This document shows, piece by piece, positions 7,582-15,106 of a stretch of 32,183 bases of DNA (position 1 is its first letter; every line of letters begins with the position of its first letter). Source of the stretch: Pseudanabaena sp. BC1403 (GTDB lineage: Bacteria; Cyanobacteriota; Cyanobacteriia; Pseudanabaenales; Pseudanabaenaceae); the NCBI RefSeq assembly GCF_002914585.1, contig NZ_PDDM01000042.1:1-32183 (forward strand). The letters are read 5' to 3'. Under the pieces are notes generated by a model. The model saw only the letters and a list, made by a program, of their open reading frames with translations. It was not told the origin of the DNA and made no database searches. The position numbers and the translations under genes were made by a program.

Positions 7582-9027
7582 CTAAAAATCAAAGTAGATA
7601 AATGGTAGTTTCTTGTCGGGGCTGAGGATGCTGACTAGAAAAAGGCTGACGGGGACTAGAAATAATTTCACTTGCCAATTTAACTGCCACTTGGCGCGAT
7701 CACATTGATAGGCAACTAGAGAACACATACATAGACCAAATAGTAATAACGCGATCTGTCCTGCTGTAATACCGAGAGATTCCACATAGATTTTTACACC
7801 GAACTGAGGATCGCTCTCGTAGCCCCAGAGCCTTTGCAAAAACATATTTGTATCAGCTAAATTCGGTAAGCGGAACGGAATCCAGCCTAAAAACACTACC
7901 AACTGTGTGATCACAACTGCCAAGAGTCTCATTGGCAAAGGCTTCCAGATTTTATGCAAATCTTCAAATACGCTGCAAACTTCCATCCAGAGGCGATGTA
8001 CTACCAGCGCCGCACCATGCCAGACACCCCAAATAATGAAGCCCCAGTTTGCGCCATGCCAAATCCCAACTACGAGCATGATAATCATCAAATTTAGGCA
8101 AGTCCGCCAAAGCCCCCCCCTAGAACCACCCAAAGGAATATACAGATAATTTCGCATCCATGCACCGAGGGTCATGTGCCAACGCCGCCAAAAGTCAGAA
8201 ATACTTGCTGAGAAATAAGGGAAATCGAAATTTTGAGGCAACTTGAAACCTAATAACAAAGCGCTACCTCTTGCCATATCGATATAGCCGCTAAAGTCAC
8301 AGTAAATTTGAATGCCATAGGCGAATAGAGCTAACCAGAGATCGATACTGCCTGCACGTTCAGTATTCCGAAAACTAAGATCGACTAGTCTTGCCAGATT
8401 GTCCGCGATGATGCCTTTTTTGACGGCTCCACAGGCAAATAGCCATACACCTTCGGCAATATCAGGCAACACGGGACGCGATCGCGTGATTAGTTGAGGT
8501 GCAAATTCTTGATAGCGGGTAATGGGACCAGATAGTAGTTTGGCAAAAAATAACTTATAAGCTGCAAAATTTAGAAAATCCTTAGCGGGACTATTACCGC
8601 GATAGGTATCAACTAGGTATGCAATTAACTCAAATACAAAAAAGCTGAGCGTGATCGGCGGTACGATGTTTGTCTTCGCCCAGATCGCTAGCGAACTGCC
8701 CACTGGCAAACCCGTAATATTGCCGATCGCCGTTGCGACAAAAGGAATATATTTAAACCCAAATAGCAGTAGCACATCAAAAAATATCCCCACAAAAAGC
8801 AGCCACTGCTTCAGAAATTTGTCGCCTTTGCGAATTTCTCCTCCCAACCAAAAATTAATCGCCAGCATCACCAACAACAGCCAAACATATTGCCTCTGGA
8901 TAAATGAGTAAAACATTAAGCTTGCTGTCAAAATAATTAACAAGCGTGCTTGCACATTTGGTAAGAGCCAATAAATAACCGTAACGATGAGCAGGAATAA
9001 AGCATAATCAAGGGACAAAAAGTCCAT
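7582..9027 (-). CDS. AlgI-like MBOAT O-acyltransferase
   Basis: A polytopic membrane protein of the MBOAT family, related to alginate O-acetyltransferase AlgI, which moves acyl groups across the membrane onto exported polysaccharides or other acceptors. It has about ten or more hydrophobic segments. Hallmarks (numbered from an upstream ATG at 9084) include LLSGPITRYQEF near 184, YCDFSGYIDMARG near 261, FWRRWHMTLGAWMRNYLY near 298 and IWHGANWG with conserved His343, plus a second VWHGAA at 356. I prefer ATG at 9027 because AlgI relatives begin with the pattern seen there (MDFLSLDYALFLL); the upstream ATG adds 19 residues. No AlgJ/AlgX-type SGNH partner is adjacent. It converges with the nuclease gene with 3 bases between stops and no terminator. 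Confidence 0.92.
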   Translation of the reverse strand: MDFLSLDYALFLLIVTVIYWLLPNVQARLLIILTASLMFYSFIQRQYVWLLLVMLAINFWLGGEIRKGDKFLKQWLLFVGIFFDVLLLFGFKYIPFVATAIGNITGLPVGSSLAIWAKTNIVPPITLSFFVFELIAYLVDTYRGNSPAKDFLNFAAYKLFFAKLLSGPITRYQEFAPQLITRSRPVLPDIAEGVWLFACGAVKKGIIADNLARLVDLSFRNTERAGSIDLWLALFAYGIQIYCDFSGYIDMARGSALLLGFKLPQNFDFPYFSASISDFWRRWHMTLGAWMRNYLYIPLGGSRGGLWRTCLNLMIIMLVVGIWHGANWGFIIWGVWHGAALVVHRLWMEVCSVFEDLHKIWKPLPMRLLAVVITQLVVFLGWIPFRLPNLADTNMFLQRLWGYESDPQFGVKIYVESLGITAGQIALLLFGLCMCSLVAYQCDRAKWQLNWQVKLFLVPVSLFLVSILSPDKKLPFIYFDF

Positions 9028-9086
9028 TTTTATGCTGGTTAAATAATTCAAAAACTGGGAAAAATTGAAGACCAGAAAATCCATTG

Positions 9087-9449
9087 TTAGGAGACTACTT
9101 CAGGTTCAGGTAGGTTCAGCAGCGCCGATGGATCGTGAAGTGAGTCATCATCAATATGTTTGATGGGAACCCAGTCTGGCAAGGCGCAGCTAGCTTCTTC
9201 TACCTGTAATTGGACACAGGGAATTGTATCCGAAAGTATGGAGCTTGCCATCATACCTGTATGAATCTCAACATGTGCCGAGGCGATCGCCTCAAATATA
9301 AGATTTTGCCCAGGGAATACGACTCGCTCAAAATACCATTGAGGGACATCGGTGATCCGAGCTATTTGGATTTTGCTAGTAGCATTTACATAGGAGCAGA
9401 CAATCTTTTTGTCATGCAAACCAGCAGGTAACGGATCAAATATGGACAT
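9087..9449 (-). CDS. DUF1830 protein
   Basis: A 120-residue soluble protein with the cyanobacterial DUF1830 signature: KKIVCSYVNATSKIQIARI, then WYFERVVFPGQNLIFEA and a HVEIHTG segment (residues 14-65). The function of DUF1830 is unknown. The C-terminal half is acidic and less conserved. The gene lies directly upstream of the MBOAT acyltransferase on the same strand, only 2 bases from that gene's alternative first ATG, so the two probably share a transcript. A link between DUF1830 and acyl transfer would be new, but rests on adjacency alone. Confidence 0.85.
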   Translation of the reverse strand: MSIFDPLPAGLHDKKIVCSYVNATSKIQIARITDVPQWYFERVVFPGQNLIFEAIASAHVEIHTGMMASSILSDTIPCVQLQVEEASCALPDWVPIKHIDDDSLHDPSALLNLPEPEVVS

Positions 9450-9875
9450 AGTATTTTCATATTAAAGTTGTTTAAGCAAAAATTAACAAGATTTTTTGAA
9501 CATTAAACCAACCCAAGTTAGTCATGAACCCAAAAATATTCCTAATTAAACCAAATAAACCCTGCCGATATATTTGGAATTAACAAGAATACTAATCTTG
9601 CCATTTTACCCGTACATAAAGCTAACACTCAATACCAACTAGCGATTGTAAACACTACTACCAACTATCAATTCAGAGATCGCCAATTTGATCCCCGTTT
9701 GATCCCCAATTTATCGATCCCCATGATTACCGAACTGGCGAGAAAGTGAATATAATTAAGATATGTAAAGACTTAGCGGTGAATATCCAGCGATTCTCAA
9801 GGATGAAAATTGCGGTAAAAGCACCCAAAATAATAAAAACAATTAAGAAATAATTTAGATCAAAGATAAAATCCT
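9450..9875 (+). promoter_or_regulatory. 426-base leader of the radical SAM gene with repeated GATCCCC
   Basis: No gene is visible here. GATCCCC occurs three times within 33 bases (9690-9696, 9701-9707, 9716-9722), with starts 11 and 15 bases apart, and TACCAACTA occurs twice (9633-9641, 9659-9667). A possible -10 TATAAT lies at 9751-9756 with a weak -35 (TTACCG, 9727-9732). The GATCCCC cluster sits just upstream of the -35, so an activator or repressor site is plausible. The divergent DUF1830 gene starts at 9449, so its promoter is also in this spacer. I see no cobalamin-riboswitch core, but could not fold it. Confidence 0.4.
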
Positions 9876-11498
9876 ATGTCTACCACTGATTTCATAAAAG
9901 ATCCTCAAGATTTAGCTAGTGATATATCTGGTGTAGCCGTAGGCTGCGATCGCATTCTCTACATTCGTCTTCCATGCAACCCGATTTTCCCGATAGGCGT
10001 AGTTTATTTATCTGATCACATTCATAAGGTTGCACCCCATGTGCAACAAAATATTTTTGACTTAGGCACTGTGCCACCTCTTGATTTTTATGGGGCGCTA
10101 GATCGGGCGATCGACAAGTTTCAACCCAACTTATTAGTATTTTCATGGCGTGATATTCAGATTTATGCACCTGTGGGCGGACGTGGTGGCAATCCCCTTC
10201 AAAATGCCTTTGAGTTTTACTATGCCAAAAATCCTTTTAAAAAATTCCGTGGCGCTGTCAATGGACTACGCCTATTTACCTCCTATTACACCGAGCTTTG
10301 GCGCAACTCAAATTTAATCAAGCGCGGCTTAAGTCGAGCCAGACGATATCACCCTGAAGCCAAGGCGGTAATTGGTGGCGGTGCGGTCAGTGTTTTTTAT
10401 GAGCAATTAGGAAACGTCCTTCCCAAAGGAACAATCATCTCTGTTGGCGAGGGTGAATCTTTATTAGAGCGTTTAGTACAAGGTCGTGAAATCGAAGGCG
10501 ATCGCTGCTATGTGGCTGGTGAAACCAAGCCTCGCGCCAGATTAATCCATGAGCAGCCCGCACCGATTGAAAAAAGCGCCTGTAATTACGAATATATTGA
10601 ATCGATTTGGGAAGATTTCAACTATTATTTCCGCGATCGCGACTTTTATATTGGTGTGCAAACAAAGCGGGGATGTCCTCATAACTGTTGTTATTGCATT
10701 TATACGGTAATCGAGGGTAAGCAAGTTCGCATCAATCCCACCGATGAAGTAATCAAGGAAATGCGCCAACTTTACGATCGCGGCGTTCGTAATTTCTGGT
10801 TCACCGATGCTCAGTTTATTCCTGCGAAGAAGTTTATTGATGATGCTGTAGAACTTCTCGAAAAAGTCAAAGCATCGGGGATGACTGATATTCATTGGGC
10901 AGCCTATATCCGTGCTGACAATCTCACGCCTTATCTTTGTCAGTTAATGGTAGAGACAGGTATGAGCTATTTCGAGATCGGCATTACTAGCGGCTCTCAA
11001 GAACTTGTTCGTAAAATGCGCATGGGCTATAACCTCAAATCAGTTTTACAAAACTGTCGCGATCTCAGAGCCGCAGGTTTTAATGAATTAGTATCCGTTA
11101 ACTATTCTTTTAACGTGATCGATGAGACTCTAGAAACAGTACGTCAGACGATCGCCTATCACCGAGAATTGGAAGCTATTTTCGGTGCGGATAAAGTAGA
11201 ACCTGCGATCTTCTTCATTGGGTTACAACCACATACCCATTTGGAAGATTATGCTTTCAAAAACAACATTCTCAAGAAAGGCTATAACCCAATGAGCATG
11301 ATGCCTTGGACTGCCAAGAAGTTACTTTGGAATCCTGAACCTCTAGGTTCATTCTTTGGGGAAGTATGTCTAGAAGCATGGAAGCGTGATGATGATGACT
11401 TTGGGCGGACGGTAATGGATATTCTTGAAGAACGTCTAGGACGCGCACCATTGGAAGAAGCTCTCGCTGCTCCGATGAAAGAACTAGTAAATGCTTAA
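9876..11498 (+). CDS. B12-binding radical SAM protein
   Basis: A 540-residue cytoplasmic enzyme of the cobalamin-binding radical SAM class (BchE/PhpK-like layout). The N-terminal 220 residues resemble a B12-binding Rossmann domain: PIGVVYLSDHI at 39-49, then AVIGGGAVSVFYEQLG and SVGEGESLLERL at 164-200. The radical SAM domain begins with KRGCPHNCCYCIY, where Cys267, Cys271 and Cys274 form the CxxxCxxC 4Fe-4S site, followed by the strand FWFTDAQFIP and later FEIGITSGSQELVRKMRMG. The C-terminal 100 residues are family-specific. The family includes methylases and ring-forming enzymes of tetrapyrrole and natural-product pathways; the substrate cannot be read here. The gene stands alone with a long leader, suggesting its own regulation. 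Confidence 0.9.
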   Translation: MSTTDFIKDPQDLASDISGVAVGCDRILYIRLPCNPIFPIGVVYLSDHIHKVAPHVQQNIFDLGTVPPLDFYGALDRAIDKFQPNLLVFSWRDIQIYAPVGGRGGNPLQNAFEFYYAKNPFKKFRGAVNGLRLFTSYYTELWRNSNLIKRGLSRARRYHPEAKAVIGGGAVSVFYEQLGNVLPKGTIISVGEGESLLERLVQGREIEGDRCYVAGETKPRARLIHEQPAPIEKSACNYEYIESIWEDFNYYFRDRDFYIGVQTKRGCPHNCCYCIYTVIEGKQVRINPTDEVIKEMRQLYDRGVRNFWFTDAQFIPAKKFIDDAVELLEKVKASGMTDIHWAAYIRADNLTPYLCQLMVETGMSYFEIGITSGSQELVRKMRMGYNLKSVLQNCRDLRAAGFNELVSVNYSFNVIDETLETVRQTIAYHRELEAIFGADKVEPAIFFIGLQPHTHLEDYAFKNNILKKGYNPMSMMPWTAKKLLWNPEPLGSFFGEVCLEAWKRDDDDFGRTVMDILEERLGRAPLEEALAAPMKELVNA

Positions 11499-11512
11499 TA
11501 AAAGCGTAAATA

Positions 11513-11822
11513 AACCAAGAACTCAAGTTCTTGGCTAAAAGCTCAAGTCCACTGAAGTGGACTATGGAATACTGTTGATTAACTCGTTAAGGGACTTCCA
11601 CAAAATAATCGATCCCCAAAATATAGTGGTGGGCTGCGCCCGCCGCTATATTTTGGGGATTTATAAGGATCATTTTTTCTTTGGAGTTCCCTAAACCAAA
11701 ACCGAGAACTTTTTTAAAAGTGTTGCAAAGTACCACTTTTAAAAATTTCTCAGTTTTGGTTTGAGCATACTTAACCCGTTTCAACGGGTTTGAGCTTTTA
11801 GCCCGCACTTGAGTGCAGGGCT
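11513..11822 (+). repeat. Cluster of six intergenic hairpins
   Basis: The 366-base spacer 11499-11864 has no credible gene but six inverted repeats in a row: 11515-11534 (CCAAGAACT arms), 11546-11563 (AGTCCACT arms), 11612-11660 (23-base arms, TGC loop), 11693-11762 (about 29-base imperfect arms), 11773-11790 (AACCCGTT arms) and 11800-11822 (AGCCCGCACT arms, one bulge). In the third, the only two departures from perfect pairing are T opposite G (11627 and 11630), so the fold survives in plus-strand RNA but not in the minus strand. They may protect or terminate the radical SAM mRNA. They are not a CRISPR: stems differ and there are no equal spacers. Confidence 0.8.
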
Positions 11823-11831
11823 TTTCGGGCT

Positions 11832-11837
11832 TATAAT
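11832..11837 (+). promoter_or_regulatory. Possible -10 box of the Uma2 gene
   Basis: TATAAT lies 27 bases before the Uma2 ATG and just past the last hairpin. No clear -35 box is seen, so this is a weak call. Confidence 0.3.
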
Positions 11838-11864
11838 ATTCAATCAGCGCATGGAATAACATTT

Positions 11865-12446
11865 ATGGTTCAAGCCGCGATTCCCAAAGTCAAGTATCTA
11901 TCCTACGAAGAATACTATGCCTATGATGACGGCAGTGATATCCGCTATGAGCTAGAGGATGGAGAATTAGTTGCAATGCCCCCAGAATCAATTTTTAACT
12001 CTGATGTATCAATGCGATTATTGTTCGCATTAGGTAAATTTATTCCTGCCCATTTATTGAGATATAAAGAAGTTTCGATTGAGGTAAGTGGTCGTAGAGC
12101 TAAGGTCAGAATACCTGATCTGATAATTTTGGGCGAAGAATGTCGGATAGCTTTAGAGATGACGAAGAGAGGAACAATTACCCATGATATGCCGCCGCCA
12201 TTGGTGGTAATTGAGGTCGTATCTGCTGGACATGAAAATGAAGCAAGAGACTATCGTTTTAAGCGCTCTGAATATGCTGCGAGAGGAATTGCTGAGTATT
12301 GGATAGTCGATCCTGTACGTAGTCAGATTACGCTGCTATCTTGGGTTGAAGGCTTTTATGAAGAAGCTATTTATACAGGTGATGTAGTGATTAAAAGTGG
12401 CGTAATTCCTGATATTGAGATTGATTTGAGAGATATTCTGGGTTAA
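11865..12446 (+). CDS. Uma2-family (DUF820) endonuclease-like protein
   Basis: A 193-residue member of the Uma2/DUF820 group, PD-(D/E)XK-fold proteins that are very numerous in cyanobacteria. Family landmarks are present: LSYEEYYAYDDG and RYELEDGELVAMPPES near the N-terminus, RIPDLIILG near residue 84, PPPLVVIEVVSAG near 116, and RDYRFKRSEYAARGIAEYWIVDP with the catalytic-type E/D...K arrangement near 129-151. The cellular role of most Uma2 proteins is unknown; some sit in mobile elements. The GTPase gene starts 7 bases after the stop, so the two are probably co-transcribed. A possible -10 lies upstream at 11832. Confidence 0.92.
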   Translation: MVQAAIPKVKYLSYEEYYAYDDGSDIRYELEDGELVAMPPESIFNSDVSMRLLFALGKFIPAHLLRYKEVSIEVSGRRAKVRIPDLIILGEECRIALEMTKRGTITHDMPPPLVVIEVVSAGHENEARDYRFKRSEYAARGIAEYWIVDPVRSQITLLSWVEGFYEEAIYTGDVVIKSGVIPDIEIDLRDILG

Positions 12447-12453
12447 CTTTTTC

Positions 12454-13632
12454 ATGCAGGATTATCCACAACAGGTGCGCGATCGCCTAATCAATTATCG
12501 CAATTTATTTCAAAAAGAATTAACGGAATCTGAGCTAGTAGAAATATTAGCACTTGAAGAGAAGCTAGATAAAAGTGCGATCGCGATCGCACTTTTTGGC
12601 ATGGTATCACGGGGAAAGTCATCATTAATTAATGCTTTGCTGGGACAGAAGCTAAGCGAGACGGGCGCTACTCATGGCACAACTAAAGATGTTGCAGTGT
12701 ATGCGTGGAATGCTGGCGGAAAAATTCAACTGCGATTAATTGATACACAGGGGATTGATGAGATTGGTGGTGAAATAAGAGGAGAACTTGCCTTGGAATC
12801 AGCTAAACAAGCTGATTTAATTTTGTTTGTGATTGCTGGAGATATGACGCGGTTAGAACAAGAAGCGATCGCTAATCTCCAAAAATCCTATAAGCCAATT
12901 TTGTTGATTTTTAATAAAACTGATCTCTATCCTAAGTGCGATCGCCATGCCATTCATCAAGCATTACAGAATATAGAAATGCAGAAGCTGATCTCACCGC
13001 AAGAGATTGTCTTGACATCAGCAGAGCCGAAGCCTTTTAAGGTAAGGCTTCAATATAGTGATGGGCGCGATAGTCAAGAAGTTTGGGAACAGCCGAAGCC
13101 TGATATCCAATCTTTAAAAGAGCGAATTCTAGCTTTGCTAAATACGGAAGGGAAAGAACTGTTAGCCGTGAATGTATTGCGATCGCTTTTAGAAATCCAA
13201 AATGCGGTCACGCAAAGACATATCCAAAAATTACAAGCATCAACGGCGATCGCAGCTATGGTATTTATTGCCGAGGCAATCGGGATGTTGCTATCACCTT
13301 TGCGATGGGTCGATGGCTTGATTAGTGGTATTTTTACTGGCCTATTCGTGAGCTGGATGATCGGCAAATATCCGAGTCAGAAGAAGTATTTATGGTTAAT
13401 GGTGATTTTGGCGATCGCTGTTTTTGCTGGAGGTTTAGGCATTAATAACGAAGTTGCTCACTATATCCAAATTGTTGGGTCGGGCTTAAGTCTATTGTTG
13501 CTATTTAAGAGTCTCATCGCTGATATCGATCAGAGTCGAGCCTCTGGCAAGCTTGGTGCAAAAACATTAATCACCGAAATTATTCGAGATGTCCCCGAAG
13601 GCTCGATATTAAAACGATTTCGGAACATTTAG
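12454..13632 (+). CDS. Era/TrmE-like GTPase with C-terminal membrane segments
   Basis: A 392-residue GTPase. The G domain holds the P-loop GMVSRGKSS (49-57), a G2 Thr in THGTTKD, G3 DTQGID, G4 NKTD and a G5-like TSAEP, which places it near the Era/HSR1 group. After about residue 260 come several hydrophobic stretches (AAMVFIAEAIGMLL, GIFTGLFVSWMIG, LWLMVILAIAVFAGGLGI, SGLSLLLLFKSLI), so the protein is likely anchored in the plasma or thylakoid membrane with a cytoplasmic G domain. Comparable membrane GTPases are common in cyanobacteria with little known function. It follows the Uma2 gene by 7 bases. Its own stop is followed by a large GC-rich hairpin. Confidence 0.88.
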   Translation: MQDYPQQVRDRLINYRNLFQKELTESELVEILALEEKLDKSAIAIALFGMVSRGKSSLINALLGQKLSETGATHGTTKDVAVYAWNAGGKIQLRLIDTQGIDEIGGEIRGELALESAKQADLILFVIAGDMTRLEQEAIANLQKSYKPILLIFNKTDLYPKCDRHAIHQALQNIEMQKLISPQEIVLTSAEPKPFKVRLQYSDGRDSQEVWEQPKPDIQSLKERILALLNTEGKELLAVNVLRSLLEIQNAVTQRHIQKLQASTAIAAMVFIAEAIGMLLSPLRWVDGLISGIFTGLFVSWMIGKYPSQKKYLWLMVILAIAVFAGGLGINNEVAHYIQIVGSGLSLLLLFKSLIADIDQSRASGKLGAKTLITEIIRDVPEGSILKRFRNI

Positions 13633-13654
13633 TTCAGCTAAAGTAAATGTTCTC

Positions 13655-13723
13655 GCCCCCTAAATCCCCCAATTCTGGGGGACTTGAATCTGGTTCCCCC
13701 CAGAATTGGGGGGCTAGGGGGGC
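13655..13723. repeat. GC-rich nested inverted repeat after the GTPase gene
   Basis: The left block (13655-13681, C-run then AATTCTGGGGG) and right block (about 13695-13723) are imperfect inverse complements, so the whole forms one long hairpin; each block can also fold on itself through CCCCCAATTCTGGGGG. Such C/G-run hairpins recur in cyanobacterial spacers. It lies between convergent genes, and with the next hairpin may block read-through. Confidence 0.7.
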
Positions 13724-13746
13724 AGAATCAAAACTTCTCAAACACG

Positions 13747-13793
13747 CATTTAGAAATAAAGACAGCGCTAAGCGCTGTCTTTATTTCTAAATG
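13747..13793. terminator. Bidirectional terminator-like palindrome overlapping a stop codon
   Basis: Perfect 23-base arms (13747-13769 and 13771-13793) around one central base, with GACAGCGCT at the core and AT-rich outer parts ending in CATTTAGAAA. It separates the convergent GTPase and reductase-like genes. The right arm contains the reductase stop codon and last codon, so the palindrome constrains that C-terminus. Confidence 0.65.
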
Positions 13794-15070
13794 TTCCAAT
13801 CACGCCGAAAAGTAAACCAGTTCTTGAATTTCGCTTGCTGGCGACAATCACGATGGAGTTTTTCCCATTGTTCTGTAATCTGTAAATCTTGTAAAACAGC
13901 AATATTCTGGATTTTGACTTTTCCTTGCATGGCGATCGCGATCGCCTCAATCACTAACTTGGCGCGATCGCCAAACATACTTGCCCCATGTATTAGCCCT
14001 TTATGGTCGCAAATAATCTTGCATAAGCTATTCTCAGTAGAACTTTCCAAAATATATATGTCCTGCCCATACTTCTGTTTTGCAGATAATTCAGTCATCC
14101 CAATTTGAGCGACAGTTGGTGTTGTCAATACATCAACTGTCGTAGAAAAGCTAGGTGTGGAGACTGATCGCCAAAAATCAGTTTGTAAAGTTTGTTGCAT
14201 AATCTTGGCAATATCCTGATCGCTGTGGCATTGATAGACATGGCGATCGCTAGGAAAGTAAAACTCTTTTGGCGCTAAGGGCACTAAAAGACGATCGCAA
14301 TCTATCGTATGGTTGTCTAGCCAAATTCTTGTTCGACCATACTCAATCTGGCTTACCGCAGTCGTTTGAGTGTTGGTATAAATCTCGATCCCTTCAGCTT
14401 CTAGTTGAGCCTGCAAAGTACGGGCAATCGCCACATCCACATTTGGTAGAATATGAAGGTGAGCAGTAATTAAGCTTGTATGTACACCCAGAAAGTTTAT
14501 TGCTTGCGCGATCGCACAAGCATGGGAGTCATCACCTAAAACAGCGATCGAGTTAGGTAGATCTTCTAAATTTAGGAGCTGATTTGCGGTTAAGTAATTA
14601 TGTTCAGCAAGCCCAAAGATTTTCCGTTGTGGTGTGATGTCATGGGCGATCGCATAGGCTCGTGAACTGAGACTACGTTGAGAGAATGCTCTAGATCTCT
14701 CTGAGAAAGCGGTTTCGCTAACTTCTAAAATATGAGTGTTTTGTACTTTGCCTTGAAATTTACATTCCCCGACAATTACATCAACCCCATTTTTTTGCAG
14801 CATTTCTAATATTTCTGCCTGACAAAAATTATCGCGAATCGAGGATATCTGCTGAGCAAAAAGTTGCAAACGCTCAGATTTAGGGCAATCGCTGATCTTA
14901 TTTTTCAGTAACAGTAAAATATGATCAATCTGGGCAATATTTAGATAAGCATCTTTTACTTGATGATCCCATACCCAAGCAACTCTGGCTTCACGTTGAG
15001 CCGCGAGGCTAACCAATTTATGAGCATGAGCGCTCATGCCAATTACAACGAGGTCATAATCGACCGACAT
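13787..15070 (-). CDS. Pyridine nucleotide-disulphide oxidoreductase relative lacking the active site
   Basis: A protein of about 427 residues with the layout of the dihydrolipoamide dehydrogenase/mercuric reductase family but without its working parts. The FAD-binding start YDLVVIGMSAHAHKLVSLAA replaces GxGxxG, the redox CxxxxC is absent, and the second nucleotide site reads AVLGDDSHACAIAQAI instead of GxGxxG. The later segment VLTTPTVAQIGMTE and the dimerisation domain (KGLIHGASMFGDRAKLVIEA) remain well kept, so it is probably expressed and folded, as a structural or ligand-binding protein rather than a reductase. I chose ATG at 15070; a TTG at 15091 adds seven residues. It is divergent from the large histidine kinase with only 36 bases between starts, which suggests a functional link. 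Confidence 0.85.
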   Translation of the reverse strand: MSVDYDLVVIGMSAHAHKLVSLAAQREARVAWVWDHQVKDAYLNIAQIDHILLLLKNKISDCPKSERLQLFAQQISSIRDNFCQAEILEMLQKNGVDVIVGECKFQGKVQNTHILEVSETAFSERSRAFSQRSLSSRAYAIAHDITPQRKIFGLAEHNYLTANQLLNLEDLPNSIAVLGDDSHACAIAQAINFLGVHTSLITAHLHILPNVDVAIARTLQAQLEAEGIEIYTNTQTTAVSQIEYGRTRIWLDNHTIDCDRLLVPLAPKEFYFPSDRHVYQCHSDQDIAKIMQQTLQTDFWRSVSTPSFSTTVDVLTTPTVAQIGMTELSAKQKYGQDIYILESSTENSLCKIICDHKGLIHGASMFGDRAKLVIEAIAIAMQGKVKIQNIAVLQDLQITEQWEKLHRDCRQQAKFKNWFTFRRDWNI

Positions 15071-15106
15071 TCTAGACAAGCTCTTAATCAATTAACGACT
15101 AAACCA

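Noticed and set aside
7907-8911. Plus-strand frames inside the MBOAT gene
   Set aside because: They are antisense shadows of a strongly supported membrane protein.
9450-9875. Cobalamin riboswitch before the B12-binding radical SAM gene
   Set aside because: No B12-box-like core was seen, and the leader is AT-rich with simple repeats; a covariance search would be needed to overturn this.
11513-11822. Possible CRISPR array
   Set aside because: The palindromic units differ in sequence and length and there are no regular spacers or cas genes.
11587-11862. A 91-codon minus-strand frame in the hairpin cluster
   Set aside because: It runs straight through several inverted repeats, its translation is low-complexity, and it has no family resemblance.
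14960-15106. N-terminal extension of the CBS-PAS kinase
   Set aside because: It overlaps the coding part of the divergent gene and lacks CBS resemblance; the ATG at 15107 starts the domain.
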